NCBI GenBank assembly: GCA_023525975.1
Contig: JAKNSE010000038.1
Location: 62,001 to 126,000, forward strand
DNA: 64,000 bases
Origin: Smallanthus sonchifolius
Taxonomy: Eukaryota > Streptophyta > Magnoliopsida > Asterales > Asteraceae
Reading direction: 5' to 3'
Part shown: positions 23,101 to 38,100 of the stretch, one piece after another
How positions within the stretch are numbered: position 1 is the first letter of the stretch
How the letters are laid out: each line of letters starts with the position of its first letter
The notes under the pieces: generated by a model
What the model saw: only the letters and a program-made list of their open reading frames with translations
What the model was told of the DNA's origin: nothing
The model's database searches: none
Made by a program: the position numbers and the translations under genes

Positions 23101-26100
23101 AGGGTCACACAAATTCTGTTCTTTAAGCAAGTAATAGATAAAATGACTAAAAATGACATTTTAGTGAATAAAATATATAAAAGGCTTTGTAAAATTGAAA
23201 TAAAACTAAAAGTCGATCAAATTATGTTATAAAATAAGGGCTAAAAAGGTAAATTTGGATGATCAATTTTGTTGCAGCTTGTGATTACAAAATTGATTGA
23301 TTGGCTCGTGTGTGTTATGTGACAGAGTGACGTACGGGAGTAACGGTGTAGTACTCGTGTCACAACAACTTTATTCTGGGCTGACAAGGCTACATATGGG
23401 GCTCGCGGATGACAAAATGGGGTGGATTGTTGAACTCATATAGCTTTTGTTTTTTCTTCGTTTATCGTTTGTAGTTTGATTCTGCATGTAGTATTAAGCT
23501 GACTCAATAACAATTTTCTTAATAAAAGCAAGACTGTTTTATCTTCAATGCGTTAGCTCATAATCTGACATGTTTTATCTAGACCTGATTAAGGTAGAAC
23601 ATAACCTAACATTCATATTATGGGGTGAAACTAAAACCTGTAAGGTTGACTAAAACCATGGGTTAATTTCATCATACATTTGCGATAAATGAAAACTGCT
23701 AACATTAACGAAAAAACATGAAGAAACCCACCCTCCTATCTTAGGGTGTGTTTTGAAAGTGGTTTTGTGATGTTGAAATTTAAGATATAGATTTGAATTT
23801 TTAATAATTAGATAAGGCGATGCCTGAGGGTCACACAAATTCTGTTCTTTAAGCAAGTAATAGATAAAATGACTAAAAATGACATTTTAGTGAATAAAAT
23901 ATATAAAAGGCTTTGTAAAATTGAAATAAAACTAAAAGTCGATCAAATTATGTTATAAAATAAGGGCTAAAAAGGTAAATTTGGATGATCAATTTTGTTG
24001 CAGCTTGTGATTACAAAATTGATTGATTGGCTCGTGTGTGTTATGTGACAGAGTGACGTACGGGAGTAACGGTGTAGTACTCGTGTCACAACAACTTTAT
24101 TCTGGGCTGACAAGGCTACATATGGGGCTCGCGGATGACAAAATGGGGTGGATTGTTGAACTCATATAGCTTTTGTTTTTTCTTCGTTTATCGTTTGTAG
24201 TTTGATTCTGCATGTAGTATTAAGCTGACTCAATAACAATTTTCTTAATAAAAGCAAGACTGTTTTATCTTCAATGCGTTAGCTCATAATCTGACATGTT
24301 TTATCTAGACCTGATTAAGGTAGAACATAACCTAACATTCATATTATGGGTTGAAACTAAAACCTGTATGGTTGACTAAAACCATGGGTTAATTTCATCA
24401 TACATTTGCGATAAATGAAAACTGCTAACATTAACGAAAAAACATGAAGAAACCCACCCTCCTATCTTAGGGTGTGTTTTGAAAGTGGTTTTGTGATGTT
24501 GAAATTTAAGATATAGATTTGAATTTTTAATAATTAGATAAGGCGATGCCTGAGGGTCACACAAATTCTGTTCTTTAAGCAAGTAATAGATAAAATGACT
24601 AAAAATGACATTTTAGTGAATAAAATATATAAAAGGCTTTGTAAAATTGAAATAAAACTAAAAGTCGATCAAATTATGTTATAAAATAAGGGCTAAAAAG
24701 GTAAATTTGGATGATCAATTTTGTTGCAGCTTGTGATTACAAAATTGATTGATTGGCTCATGTGTGTTATGTGACAGAGTGACGTACGGGAGTAACGGTG
24801 TAGTACTCGTGTCACAACAACTTTATTCTGGGCTGACAAGGCTACATATGGGGCTCGCGGATGACAAAATGGGGTGGATTGTTGAACTCATATAGCTTTT
24901 GTTTTTTCTTCGTTTATCGTTTGTAGTTTGATTCTGCATGTAATATTAAGCTGACTCAATAACAATTTTCTTAATAAAAGCAAGACTGTTTTATCTTCAA
25001 TGCGTTAGCTCATAATCTGACATGTTTTATCTAGACCTGATTAAGGTAGAACATAACCTAACATTCATATTATGAGTTGAAACTAAAACCTGTAAGGTTG
25101 ACTAAAACCATGGGTTAATTTCATCATACATTTGCGATAAATGAAAACTGCTAACATTAACGAAAAAACATGAAGAAACCCACCCTCCTATCTTAGGGTG
25201 TGTTTTGAAAGTGGTTTTGTGATGTTGAAATTTAAGATATAGATTTGAATTTTTAATAATTAGATAAGGCGATGCCTGAGGGTCACACAAATTCTGTTCT
25301 TTAAGCAAGTAATAGATAAAATGACTAAAAATGACATTTTAGTGAATAAAATATATAAAAGGCTTTGTAAAATTGAAATAAAACTAAAAGTCGATCAAAT
25401 TATGTTATAAAATAAGGGCTAAAAAGGTAAATTTGGATGATCAATTTTGTTGCAGCTTGTGATTACAAAATTGATTGATTGGCTCATGTGTGTTATGTGA
25501 CAGAGTGACGTACGGGAGTAACGGTGTAGTACTCGTGTCACAACAACTTTATTCTGGGCTGACAAGGCTACATATGGGGCTCGCGGATGACAAAATGGGG
25601 TGGATTGTTGAACTCATATAGCTTTTGTTTTTTCTTCGTTTATCGTTTGTAGTTTGATTCTGCATGTAGTATTAAGCTGACTCAATAACAATTTTCTTAA
25701 TAAAAGCAAGACTGTTTTATCTTCAATGCGTTAGCTCATAATCTGACATGTTTTATCTAGACCTGATTAAGGTAGAACATAACCTAACATTCATATTATG
25801 GGTTGAAACTAAAACCTGTAAGGTTGACTAAAACCATGGGTTAATTTCATCATACATTTGCGATAAATGAAAACTGCTAACATTAACGAAAAAACATGAA
25901 GAAACCCACCCTCCTATCTTAGGGTGTGTTTTGAAAGTGTTTTGTGATGTTGAAATTTAAGATATAGATTTGAATTTTTAATAATTAGATAAGGCGATGC
26001 CTGAGGGTCACACAAATTCTGTTCTTTAAGCAAGTAATAGATAAAATGACTAAAAATGACATTTTAGTGAATAAAATATATAAAAGGCTTTGTAAAATTG

Positions 26101-29100
26101 AAATAAAACTAAAAGTCGATCAAATTATGTTATAAAATAAGGGCTAAAAAGGTAAATTTGGATGATCAATTTTGTTGCAGCTTGTGATTACAAAATTGAT
26201 TGATTGGCTCATGTGTGTTATGTGACAGAGTGACGTACGGGAGTAACGGTGTAGTACTCGTGTCACAACAACTTTATTCTGGGCTGACAAGGCTACATAT
26301 GGGGCTCGCGGATGACAAAATGGGGTGGATTGTTGAACTCATATAGCTTTTGTTTTTTCTTCGTTTATCGTTTGTAGTTTGATTCTGCATGTAGTATTAA
26401 GCTGACTCAATAACAATTTTCTTAATAAAAGCAAGACTGTTTTATCTTCAATGCGTTAGCTCATAATCTGACATGTTTTATCTAGACCTGATTAAGGTAG
26501 AACATAACCTAACATTCATATTATGGGTTGAAACTAAAACCTGTAAGGTTGACTAAAACCATGGGTTAATTTCATCATACATTTGCGATAAATGAAAACT
26601 GCTAACATTAACGAAAAAACATGAAGAAACCCACCCTCCTATCTTAGGGTGTGTTTTGAAAGTGGTTTTGTGATGTTGAAATTTAAGATATAGATTTGAA
26701 TTTTTAATAATTAGATAAGGCGATGCCTGAGGGTCACACAAATTCTGTTCTTTAAGCAAGTAATAGATAAAATGACTAAAAATGACATTTTAGTGAATAA
26801 AATATATAAAAGGCTTTGTAAAATTGAAATAAAACTAAAAGTCGATCAAATTATGTTATAAAATAAGGGCTAAAAAGGTAAATTTGGATGATCAATTTTG
26901 TTGCAGCTTGTGATTACAAAATTGATTGATTGGCTCATGTGTGTTATGTGACAGAGTGACGTACGGGAGTAACGGTGTAGTACTCGTGTCACAACAACTT
27001 TATTCTGGGCTGACAAGGCTACATATGGGGCTCGCGGATGACAAAATGGGGTGGATTGTTGAACTCATATAGCTTTTGTTTTTTCTTCGTTTATCGTTTG
27101 TAGTTTGATTCTGCATGTAATATTAAGCTGACTCAATAACAATTTTCTTAATAAAAGCAAGACTGTTTTATCTTCAATGCGTTAGCTCATAATCTGACAT
27201 GTTTTATCTAGACCTGATTAAGGTAGAACATAACCTAACATTCATATTATGAGTTGAAACTAAAACCTGTAAGGTTGACTAAAACCATGGGTTAATTTCA
27301 TCATACATTTGCGATAAATGAAAACTGCTAACATTAATGAAAAAACATGAAGAAACCCACCCTCCTATCTTAGGGTGTGTTTTGAAAGTGGTTTTGTGAT
27401 GTTGAAATTTAAGATATAGATTTGAATTTTTAATAATTAGATAAGGCGATGCCTGAGGGTCACACAAATTCTGTTCTTTAAGCAAGTAATAGATAAAATG
27501 ACTAAAAATGACATTTTAGTGAATAAAATATATAAAAGGCTTTGTAAAATTGAAATAAAACTAAAAGTCGATCAAATTATGTTATAAAATAAGGGCTAAA
27601 AAGGTAAATTTGGATGATCAATTTTGTTGCAGCTTGTGATTACAAAATTGATTGATTGGCTCATGTGTGTTATGTGACAGAGTGACGTACGGGAGTAACG
27701 GTGTAGTACTCGTGTCACAACAACTTTATTCTGGGCTGACAAGGCTACATATGGGGCTCGCGGATGACAAAATGGGGTGGATTGTTGAACTCATATAGCT
27801 TTTGTTTTTTCTTCGTTTATCGTTTGTAGTTTGATTCTGCATGTAGTATTAAGCTGACTCAATAACAATTTTCTTAATAAAAGCAAGACTGTTTTATCTT
27901 CAATGCGTTAGCTCATAATCTGACATGTTTTATCTAGACCTGATTAAGGTAGAACATAACCTAACATTCATATTATGGGTTGAAACTAAAACCTGTAAGG
28001 TTGACTAAAACCATGGGTTAATTTCATCATACATTTGCGATAAATGAAAACTGCTAACATTAACGAAAAAACATGAAGAAACCCACCCTCCTATCTTAGG
28101 GTGTGTTTTGAAAGTGGTTTTGTGATGTTGAAATTTAAGATATAGATTTGAATTTTTAATAATTAGATAAGGCGATGCCTGAGGGTCACACAAATTCTGT
28201 TCTTTAAGCAAGTAATAGATAAAATGACTAAAAATGACATTTTAGTGAATAAAATATATAAAAGGCTTTGTAAAATTGAAATAAAACTAAAAGTCGATCA
28301 AATTATGTTATAAAATAAGGGCTAAAAAGGTAAATTTGGATGATCAATTTTGTTGCAGCTTGTGATTACAAAATTGATTGATTGGCTCATGTGTGTTATG
28401 TGACAGAGTGACGTACGGGAGTAACGGTGTAGTACTCGTGTCACAACAACTTTATTCTGGGCTGACAAGGCTACATATGGGGCTCGCGGATGACAAAATG
28501 GGGTGGATTGTTGAACTCATATAGCTTTTGTTTTTTCTTCGTTTATCGTTTGTAGTTTGATTCTGCATGTAGTATTAAGCTGACTCAATAACAATTTTCT
28601 TAATAAAAGCAAGACTGTTTTATCTTCAATGCGTTAGCTCATAATCTGACATGTTTTATCTAGACCTGATTAAGGTAGAACATAACCTAACATTCATATT
28701 ATGGGTTGAAACTAAAACCTGTAAGGTTGACAAAAACCATGGGTTAATTTCATCATACATTTGCGATAAATGAAAACTGCTAACATTAACGAAAAAACAT
28801 GAAGAAACCCACCCTCCTATCTTAGGGTGTGTTTTGAAAGTGGTTTTGTGATGTTGAAATTTAAGATATAGATTTGAATTTTTAATAATTAGATAAGGCG
28901 ATGCCTGAGGGTCACACAAATTCTGTTCTTTAAGCAAGTAATAGATAAAATGACTAAAAATGACATTTTAGTGAATAAAATATATATAAAAGGCTTTGTA
29001 AAATTGAAATAAAACTAAAAGTCGATCAAATTATGTTATAAAATAAGGGCTAAAAAGGTAAATTTGGATGATCAATTTTGTTGCAGCTTGTGATTACAAA

Positions 29101-32100
29101 ATTGATTGATTGGCTCATGTGTGTTATGTGACAGAGTGACGTACGGGAGTAACGGTGTAGTACTCGTGTCACAACAACTTTATTCTGGGCTGACAAGGCT
29201 ACATATGGGGCTCGCGGATGACAAAATGGGGTGGATTGTTGAACTCATATAGCTTTTGTTTTTTCTTCGTTTATCGTTTGTAGTTTGATTCTGCATGTAG
29301 TATTAAGCTGACTCAATAACAATTTTCTTAATAAAAGCAAGACTGTTTTATCTTCAATGCGTTAGCTCATAATCTGACATGTTTTATCTAGACCTGATTA
29401 AGGTAGAACATAACCTAACATTCATATTATGGGTTGAAACTAAAACCTGTAAGGTTGACTAAAACCATGGGTTAATTTCATCATACATTTGCGATAAATG
29501 AAAACTGCTAACATTAACGAAAAAACATGAAGAAACCCACCCTCCTATCTTAGGGTGTGTTTTGAAAGTGGTTTTGTGATGTTGAAATTTAAGATATAGA
29601 TTTGAATTTTTAATAATTAGATAAGGCGATGCCTGAGGGTCACACAAATTCTGTTCTTTAAGCAAGTAATAGATAAAATGACTAAAAATGACATTTTAGT
29701 GAATAAAATATATATAAAAGGCTTTGTAAAATTGAAATAAAACTAAAAGTCGATCAAATTATGTTATAAAATAAGGGCTAAAAAGGTAAATTTGGATGAT
29801 CAATTTTGTTGCAGCTTGTGATTACAAAATTGATTGATTGGCTCATGTGTGTTATGTGACAGAGTGACGTACGGGAGTAACGGTGTAGTACTCGTGTCAC
29901 AACAACTTTATTCTGGGCTGACAAGGCTACATATGGGGCTCGCGGATGACAAAATGGGGTGGATTGTTGAACTCATATAGCTTTTGTTTTTTCTTCGTTT
30001 ATCGTTTGTAGTTTGATTCTGCATGTAGTATTAAGCTGACTCAATAACAATTTTCTTAATAAAAGCAAGACTGTTTTATCTTCAATGCGTTAGCTCATAA
30101 TCTGACATGTTTTATCTAGACCTGATTAAGGTAGAACATAACCTAACATTCATATTATGGGTTGAAACTAAAACCTGTAAGGTTGACTAAAACCATGGGT
30201 TAATTTCATCATACATTTGCGATAAATGAAAACTGCTAACATTAACGAAAAAACATGAAGAAACCCACCCTCCTATCTTAGGGTGTGTTTTGAAAGTGGT
30301 TTTGTGATGTTGAAATTTAAGATATAGATTTGAATTTTTAATAATTAGATAAGGCGATGCCTGAGGGTCACACAAATTCTGTTCTTTAAGCAAGTAATAG
30401 ATAAAATGACTAAAAATGACATTTTAGTGAATAAAATATATATAAAAGGCTTTGTAAAATTGAAATAAAACTAAAAGTCGATCAAATTATGTTATAAAAT
30501 AAGGGCTAAAAAGGTAAATTTGGATGATCAATTTTGTTGCAGCTTGTGATTACAAAATTGATTGATTGGCTCATGTGTGTTATGTGACAGAGTGACGTAC
30601 GGGAGTAACGGTGTAGTACTCGTGTCACAACAACTTTATTCTGGGCTGACAAGGCTACATATGGGGCTCGCGGATGACAAAATGGGGTGGATTGTTGAAC
30701 TCATATAGCTTTTGTTTTTTCTTCGTTTATCGTTTGTAGTTTGATTCTGCATGTAGTATTAAGCTGACTCAATAACAATTTTCTTAATAAAAGCAAGACT
30801 GTTTTATCTTCAATGCGTTAGCTCATAATCTGACATGTTTTATCTAGACCTGATTAAGGTAGAACATAACCTAACATTCATATTATGGGTTGAAACTAAA
30901 ACCTGTAAGGTTGACTAAAACCATGGGTTAATTTCATCATACATTTGCGATAAATGAAAACTGCTAACATTAACGAAAAAACATGAAGAAACCCACCCTC
31001 CTATCTTAGGGTGTGTTTTGAAAGTGGTTTTGTGATGTTGAAATTTAAGATATAGATTTGAATTTTTAATAATTAGATAAGGCGATGCCTGAGGGTCACA
31101 CAAATTCTGTTCTTTAAGCAAGTAATAGATAAAATGACTAAAAATGACATTTTAGTGAATAAAATATATATAAAAGGCTTTGTAAAATTGAAATAAAACT
31201 AAAAGTCGATCAAATTATGTTATAAAATAAGGGCTAAAAAGGTAAATTTGGATGATCAATTTTGTTGCAGCTTGTGATTACAAAATTGATTGATTGGCTC
31301 ATGTGTGTTATGTGACAGAGTGACGTACGGGAGTAACGGTGTAGTACTCGTGTCACAACAACTTTATTCTGGGCTGACAAGGCTACATATGGGGCTCGCG
31401 GATGACAAAATGGGGTGGATTGTTGAACTCATATAGCTTTTGTTTTTTCTTCGTTTATCGTTTGTAGTTTGATTCTGCATGTAGTATTAAGCTGACTCAA
31501 TAACAATTTTCTTAATAAAAGCAAGACTGTTTTATCTTCAATGCGTTAGCTCATAATCTGACATGTTTTATCTAGACCTGATTAAGGTAGAACATAACCT
31601 AACATTCATATTATGGGTTGAAACTAAAACCTGTAAGGTTGACTAAAACCATGGGTTAATTTCATCATACATTTGCGATAAATGAAAACTGCTAACATTA
31701 ACGAAAAAACATGAAGAAACCCACCCTCCTATCTTAGGGTGTGTTTTGAAAGTGGTTTTGTGATGTTGAAATTTAAGATATAGATTTGAATTTTTAATAA
31801 TTAGATAAGGCGATGCCTGAGGGTCACACAAATTCTGTTCTTTAAGCAAGTAATAGATAAAATGACTAAAAATGACATTTTAGTGAATAAAATATATATA
31901 AAAGGCTTTGTAAAATTGAAATAAAACTAAAAGTCGATCAAATTATGTTATAAAATAAGGGCTAAAAAGGTAAATTTGGATGATCAATTTTGTTGCAGCT
32001 TGTGATTACAAAATTGATTGATTGGCTCATGTGTGTTATGTGACAGAGTGACGTACGGGAGTAACGGTGTAGTACTCGTGTCACAACAACTTTATTCTGG

Positions 32101-35100
32101 GCTGACAAGGCTACATATGGGGCTCGCGGATGACAAAATGGGGTGGATTGTTGAACTCATATAGCTTTTGTTTTTTCTTCGTTTATCGTTTGTAGTTTGA
32201 TTCTGCATGTAGTATTAAGCTGACTCAATAACAATTTTCTTAATAAAAGCAAGACTGTTTTATCTTCAATGCGTTAGCTCATAATCTGACATGTTTTATC
32301 TAGACCTGATTAAGGTAGAACATAACCTAACATTCATATTATGGGTTGAAACTAAAACCTGTAAGGTTGACTAAAACCATGGGTTAATTTCATCATACAT
32401 TTGCGATAAATGAAAACTGCTAACATTAACGAAAAAACATGAAGAAACCCACCCTCCTATCTTAGGGTGTGTTTTGAAAGTGGTTTTGTGATGTTGAAAT
32501 TTAAGATATAGATTTGAATTTTTAATAATTAGATAAGGCGATGCCTGAGGGTCACACAAATTCTGTTCTTTAAGCAAGTAATAGATAAAATGACTAAAAA
32601 TGACATTTTAGTGAATAAAATATATATAAAAGGCTTTGTAAAATTGAAATAAAACTAAAAGTCGATCAAATTATGTTATAAAATAAGGGCTAAAAAGGTA
32701 AATTTGGATGATCAATTTTGTTGCAGCTTGTGATTACAAAATTGATTGATTGGCTCATGTGTGTTATGTGACAGAGTGACGTACGGGAGTAACGGTGTAG
32801 TACTCGTGTCACAACAACTTTATTCTGGGCTGACAAGGCTACATATGGGGCTCGCGGATGACAAAATGGGGTGGATTGTTGAACTCATATAGCTTTTGTT
32901 TTTTCTTCGTTTATCGTTTGTAGTTTGATTCTGCATGTAGTATTAAGCTGACTCAATAACAATTTTCTTAATAAAAGCAAGACTGTTTTATCTTCAATGC
33001 GTTAGCTCATAATCTGACATGTTTTATCTAGACCTGATTAAGGTAGAACATAACCTAACATTCATATTATGGGTTGAAACTAAAACCTGTAAGGTTGACT
33101 AAAACCATGGGTTAATTTCATCATACATTTGCGATAAATGAAAACTGCTAACATTAACGAAAAAACATGAAGAAACCCACCCTCCTATCTTAGGGTGTGT
33201 TTTGAAAGTGGTTTTGTGATGTTGAAATTTAAGATATAGATTTGAATTTTTAATAATTAGATAAGGCGATGCCTGAGGGTCACACAAATTCTGTTCTTTA
33301 AGCAAGTAATAGATAAAATGACTAAAAATGACATTTTAGTGAATAAAATATATAAAAGGCTTTGTAAAATTGAAATAAAACTAAAAGTCGATCAAATTAT
33401 GTTATAAAATAAGGGCTAAAAAGGTAAATTTGGATGATCAATTTTGTTGCAGCTTGTGATTACAAAATTGATTGATTGGCTCATGTGTGTTATGTGACAG
33501 AGTGACGTACGGGAGTAACGGTGTAGTACTCGTGTCACAACAACTTTATTCTGGGCTGACAAGGCTACATATGGGGCTCGCGGATGACAAAATGGGGTGG
33601 ATTGTTGAACTCATATAGCTTTTGTTTTTTCTTCGTTTATCGTTTGTAGTTTGATTCTGCATGTAGTATTAAGCTGACTCAATAACAATTTTCTTAATAA
33701 AAGCAAGACTGTTTTATCTTCAATGCGTTAGCTCATAATCTGACATGTTTTATCTAGACCTGATTAAGGTAGAACATAACCTAACATTCATATTATGGGT
33801 TGAAACTAAAACCTGTAAGGTTGACTAAAACCATGGGTTAATTTCATCATACATTTGCGATAAATGAAAACTGCTAACATTAACGAAAAAACATGAAGAA
33901 ACCCACCCTCCTATCTTAGGGTGTGTTTTGAAAGTGGTTTTGTGATGTTGAAATTTAAGATATAGATTTGAATTTTTAATAATTAGATAAGGCGATGCCT
34001 GAGGGTCACACAAATTCTGTTCTTTAAGCAAGTAATAGATAAAATGACTAAAAATGACATTTTAGTGAATAAAATATATATAAAAGGCTTTGTAAAATTG
34101 AAATAAAACTAAAAGTCGATCAAATTATGTTATAAAATAAGGGCTAAAAAGGTAAATTTGGATGATCAATTTTGTTGCAGCTTGTGATTACAAAATTGAT
34201 TGATTGGCTCATGTGTGTTATGTGACAGAGTGACGTACGGGAGTAACGGTGTAGTACTCGTGTCACAACAACTTTATTCTGGGCTGACAAGGCTACATAT
34301 GGGGCTCGCGGATGACAAAATGGGGTGGATTGTTGAACTCATATAGCTTTTGTTTTTTCTTCGTTTATCGTTTGTAGTTTGATTCTGCATGTAGTATTAA
34401 GCTGACTCAATAACAATTTTCTTAATAAAAGCAAGACTGTTTTATCTTCAATGCGTTAGCTCATAATCTGACATGTTTTATCTAGACCTGATTAAGGTAG
34501 AACATAACCTAACATTCATATTATGGGTTGAAACTAAAACCTGTAAGGTTGACTAAAACCATGGGTTAATTTCATCATACATTTGCGATAAATGAAAACT
34601 GCTAACATTAACGAAAAAACATGAAGAAACCCACCCTCCTATCTTAGGGTGTGTTTTGAAAGTGGTTTTGTGATGTTGAAATTTAAGATATAGATTTGAA
34701 TTTTTAATAATTAGATAAGGCGATGCCTGAGGGTCACACAAATTCTGTTCTTTAAGCAAGTAATAGATAAAATGACTAAAAATGACATTTTAGTGAATAA
34801 AATATATAAAAGGCTTTGTAAAATTGAAATAAAACTAAAAGTCGATCAAATTATGTTATAAAATAAGGGCTAAAAAGGTAAATTTGGATGATCAATTTTG
34901 TTGCAGCTTGTGATTACAAAATTGATTGATTGGCTCATGTGTGTTATGTGACAGAGTGACGTACGGGAGTAACGGTGTAGTACTCGTGTCACAACAACTT
35001 TATTCTGGGCTGACAAGGCTACATATGGGGCTCGCGGATGACAAAATGGGGTGGATTGTTGAACTCATATAGCTTTTGTTTTTTCTTCGTTTATCGTTTG

Positions 35101-38100
35101 TAGTTTGATTCTGCATGTAGTATTAAGCTGACTCAATAACAATTTTCTTAATAAAAGCAAGACTGTTTTATCTTCAATGCGTTAGCTCATAATCTGACAT
35201 GTTTTATCTAGACCTGATTAAGGTAGAACATAACCTAACATTCATATTATGGGTTGAAACTAAAACCTGTAAGGTTGACTAAAACCATGGGTTAATTTCA
35301 TCATACATTTGCGATAAATGAAAACTGCTAACATTAACGAAAAAACATGAAGAAACCCACCCTCCTATCTTAGGGTGTGTTTTGAAAGTGGTTTTGTGAT
35401 GTTGAAATTTAAGATATAGATTTGAATTTTTAATAATTAGATAAGGCGATGCCTGAGGGTCACACAAATTCTGTTCTTTAAGCAAGTAATAGATAAAATG
35501 ACTAAAAATGACATTTTAGTGAATAAAATATATAAAAGGCTTTGTAAAATTGAAATAAAACTAAAAGTCGATCAAATTATGTTATAAAATAAGGGCTAAA
35601 AAGGTAAATTTGGATGATCAATTTTGTTGCAGCTTGTGATTACAAAATTGATTGATTGGCTCATGTGTGTTATGTGACAGAGTGACGTACGGGAGTAACG
35701 GTGTAGTACTCGTGTCACAACAACTTTATTCTGGGCTGACAAGGCTACATATGGGGCTCGCGGATGACAAAATGGGGTGGATTGTTGAACTCATATAGCT
35801 TTTGTTTTTTCTTCGTTTATCGTTTGTAGTTTGATTCTGCATGTAGTATTAAGCTGACTCAATAACAATTTTCTTAATAAAAGCAAGACTGTTTTATCTT
35901 CAATGCGTTAGCTCATAATCTGACATGTTTTATCTAGACCTGATTAAGGTAGAACATAACCTAACATTCATATTATGGGTTGAAACTAAAACCTGTAAGG
36001 TTGACAAAAACCATGGGTTAATTTCATCATACATTTGCGATAAATGAAAACTGCTAACATTAACGAAAAAACATGAAGAAACCCACCCTCCTATCTTAGG
36101 GTGTGTTTTGAAAGTGGTTTTGTGATGTTGAAATTTAAGATATAGATTTGAATTTTTAATAATTAGATAAGGCGATGCCTGAGGGTCACACAAATTCTGT
36201 TCTTTAAGCAAGTAATAGATAAAATGACTAAAAATGACATTTTAGTGAATAAAATATATATAAAAGGCTTTGTAAAATTGAAATAAAACTAAAAGTCGAT
36301 CAAATTATGTTATAAAATAAGGGCTAAAAAGGTAAATTTGGATGATCAATTTTGTTGCAGCTTGTGATTACAAAATTGATTGATTGGCTCATGTGTGTTA
36401 TGTGACAGAGTGACGTACGGGAGTAACGGTGTAGTACTCGTGTCACAACAACTTTATTCTGGGCTGACAAGGCTACATATGGGGCTCGCGGATGACAAAA
36501 TGGGGTGGATTGTTGAACTCATATAGCTTTTGTTTTTTCTTCGTTTATCGTTTGTAGTTTGATTCTGCATGTAGTATTAAGCTGACTCAATAACAATTTT
36601 CTTAATAAAAGCAAGACTGTTTTATCTTCAATGCGTTAGCTCATAATCTGACATGTTTTATCTAGACCTGATTAAGGTAGAACATAACCTAACATTCATA
36701 TTATGGGTTGAAACTAAAACCTGTAAGGTTGACTAAAACCATGGGTTAATTTCATCATACATTTGCGATAAATGAAAACTGCTAACATTAACGAAAAAAC
36801 ATGAAGAAACCCACCCTCCTATCTTAGGGTGTGTTTTGAAAGTGGTTTTGTGATGTTGAAATTTAAGATATAGATTTGAATTTTTAATAATTAGATAAGG
36901 CGATGCCTGAGGGTCACACAAATTCTGTTCTTTAAGCAAGTAATAGATAAAATGACTAAAAATGACATTTTAGTGAATAAAATATATATAAAAGGCTTTG
37001 TAAAATTGAAATAAAACTAAAAGTCGATCAAATTATGTTATAAAATAAGGGCTAAAAAGGTAAATTTGGATGATCAATTTTGTTGCAGCTTGTGATTACA
37101 AAATTGATTGATTGGCTCATGTGTGTTATGTGACAGAGTGACGTACGGGAGTAACGGTGTAGTACTCGTGTCACAACAACTTTATTCTGGGCTGACAAGG
37201 CTACATATGGGGCTCGCGGATGACAAAATGGGGTGGATTGTTGAACTCATATAGCTTTTGTTTTTTCTTCGTTTATCGTTTGTAGTTTGATTCTGCATGT
37301 AGTATTAAGCTGACTCAATAACAATTTTCTTAATAAAAGCAAGACTGTTTTATCTTCAATGCGTTAGCTCATAATCTGACATGTTTTATCTAGACCTGAT
37401 TAAGGTAGAACATAACCTAACATTCATATTATGGGTTGAAACTAAAACCTGTAAGGTTGACTAAAACCATGGGTTAATTTCATCATACATTTGCGATAAA
37501 TGAAAACTGCTAACATTAACGAAAAAACATGAAGAAACCCACCCTCCTATCTTAGGGTGTGTTTTGAAAGTGGTTTTGTGATGTTGAAATTTAAGATATA
37601 GATTTGAATTTTTAATAATTAGATAAGGCGATGCCTGAGGGTCACACAAATTCTGTTCTTTAAGCAAGTAATAGATAAAATGACTAAAAATGACATTTTA
37701 GTGAATAAAATATATATAAAAGGCTTTGTAAAATTGAAATAAAACTAAAAGTCGATCAAATTATGTTATAAAATAAGGGCTAAAAAGGTAAATTTGGATG
37801 ATCAATTTTGTTGCAGCTTGTGATTACAAAATTGATTGATTGGCTCATGTGTGTTATGTGACAGAGTGACGTACGGGAGTAACGGTGTAGTACTCGTGTC
37901 ACAACAACTTTATTCTGGGCTGACAAGGCTACATATGGGGCTCGCGGATGAAAAAATGGGGTGGATTGTTGAACTCATATAGCTTTTGTTTTTTCTTCGT
38001 TTATCGTTTGTAGTTTGATTCTGCATGTAGTATTAAGCTGACTCAATAACAATTTTCTTAATAAAAGCAAGACTGTTTTATCTTCAATGCGTTAGCTCAT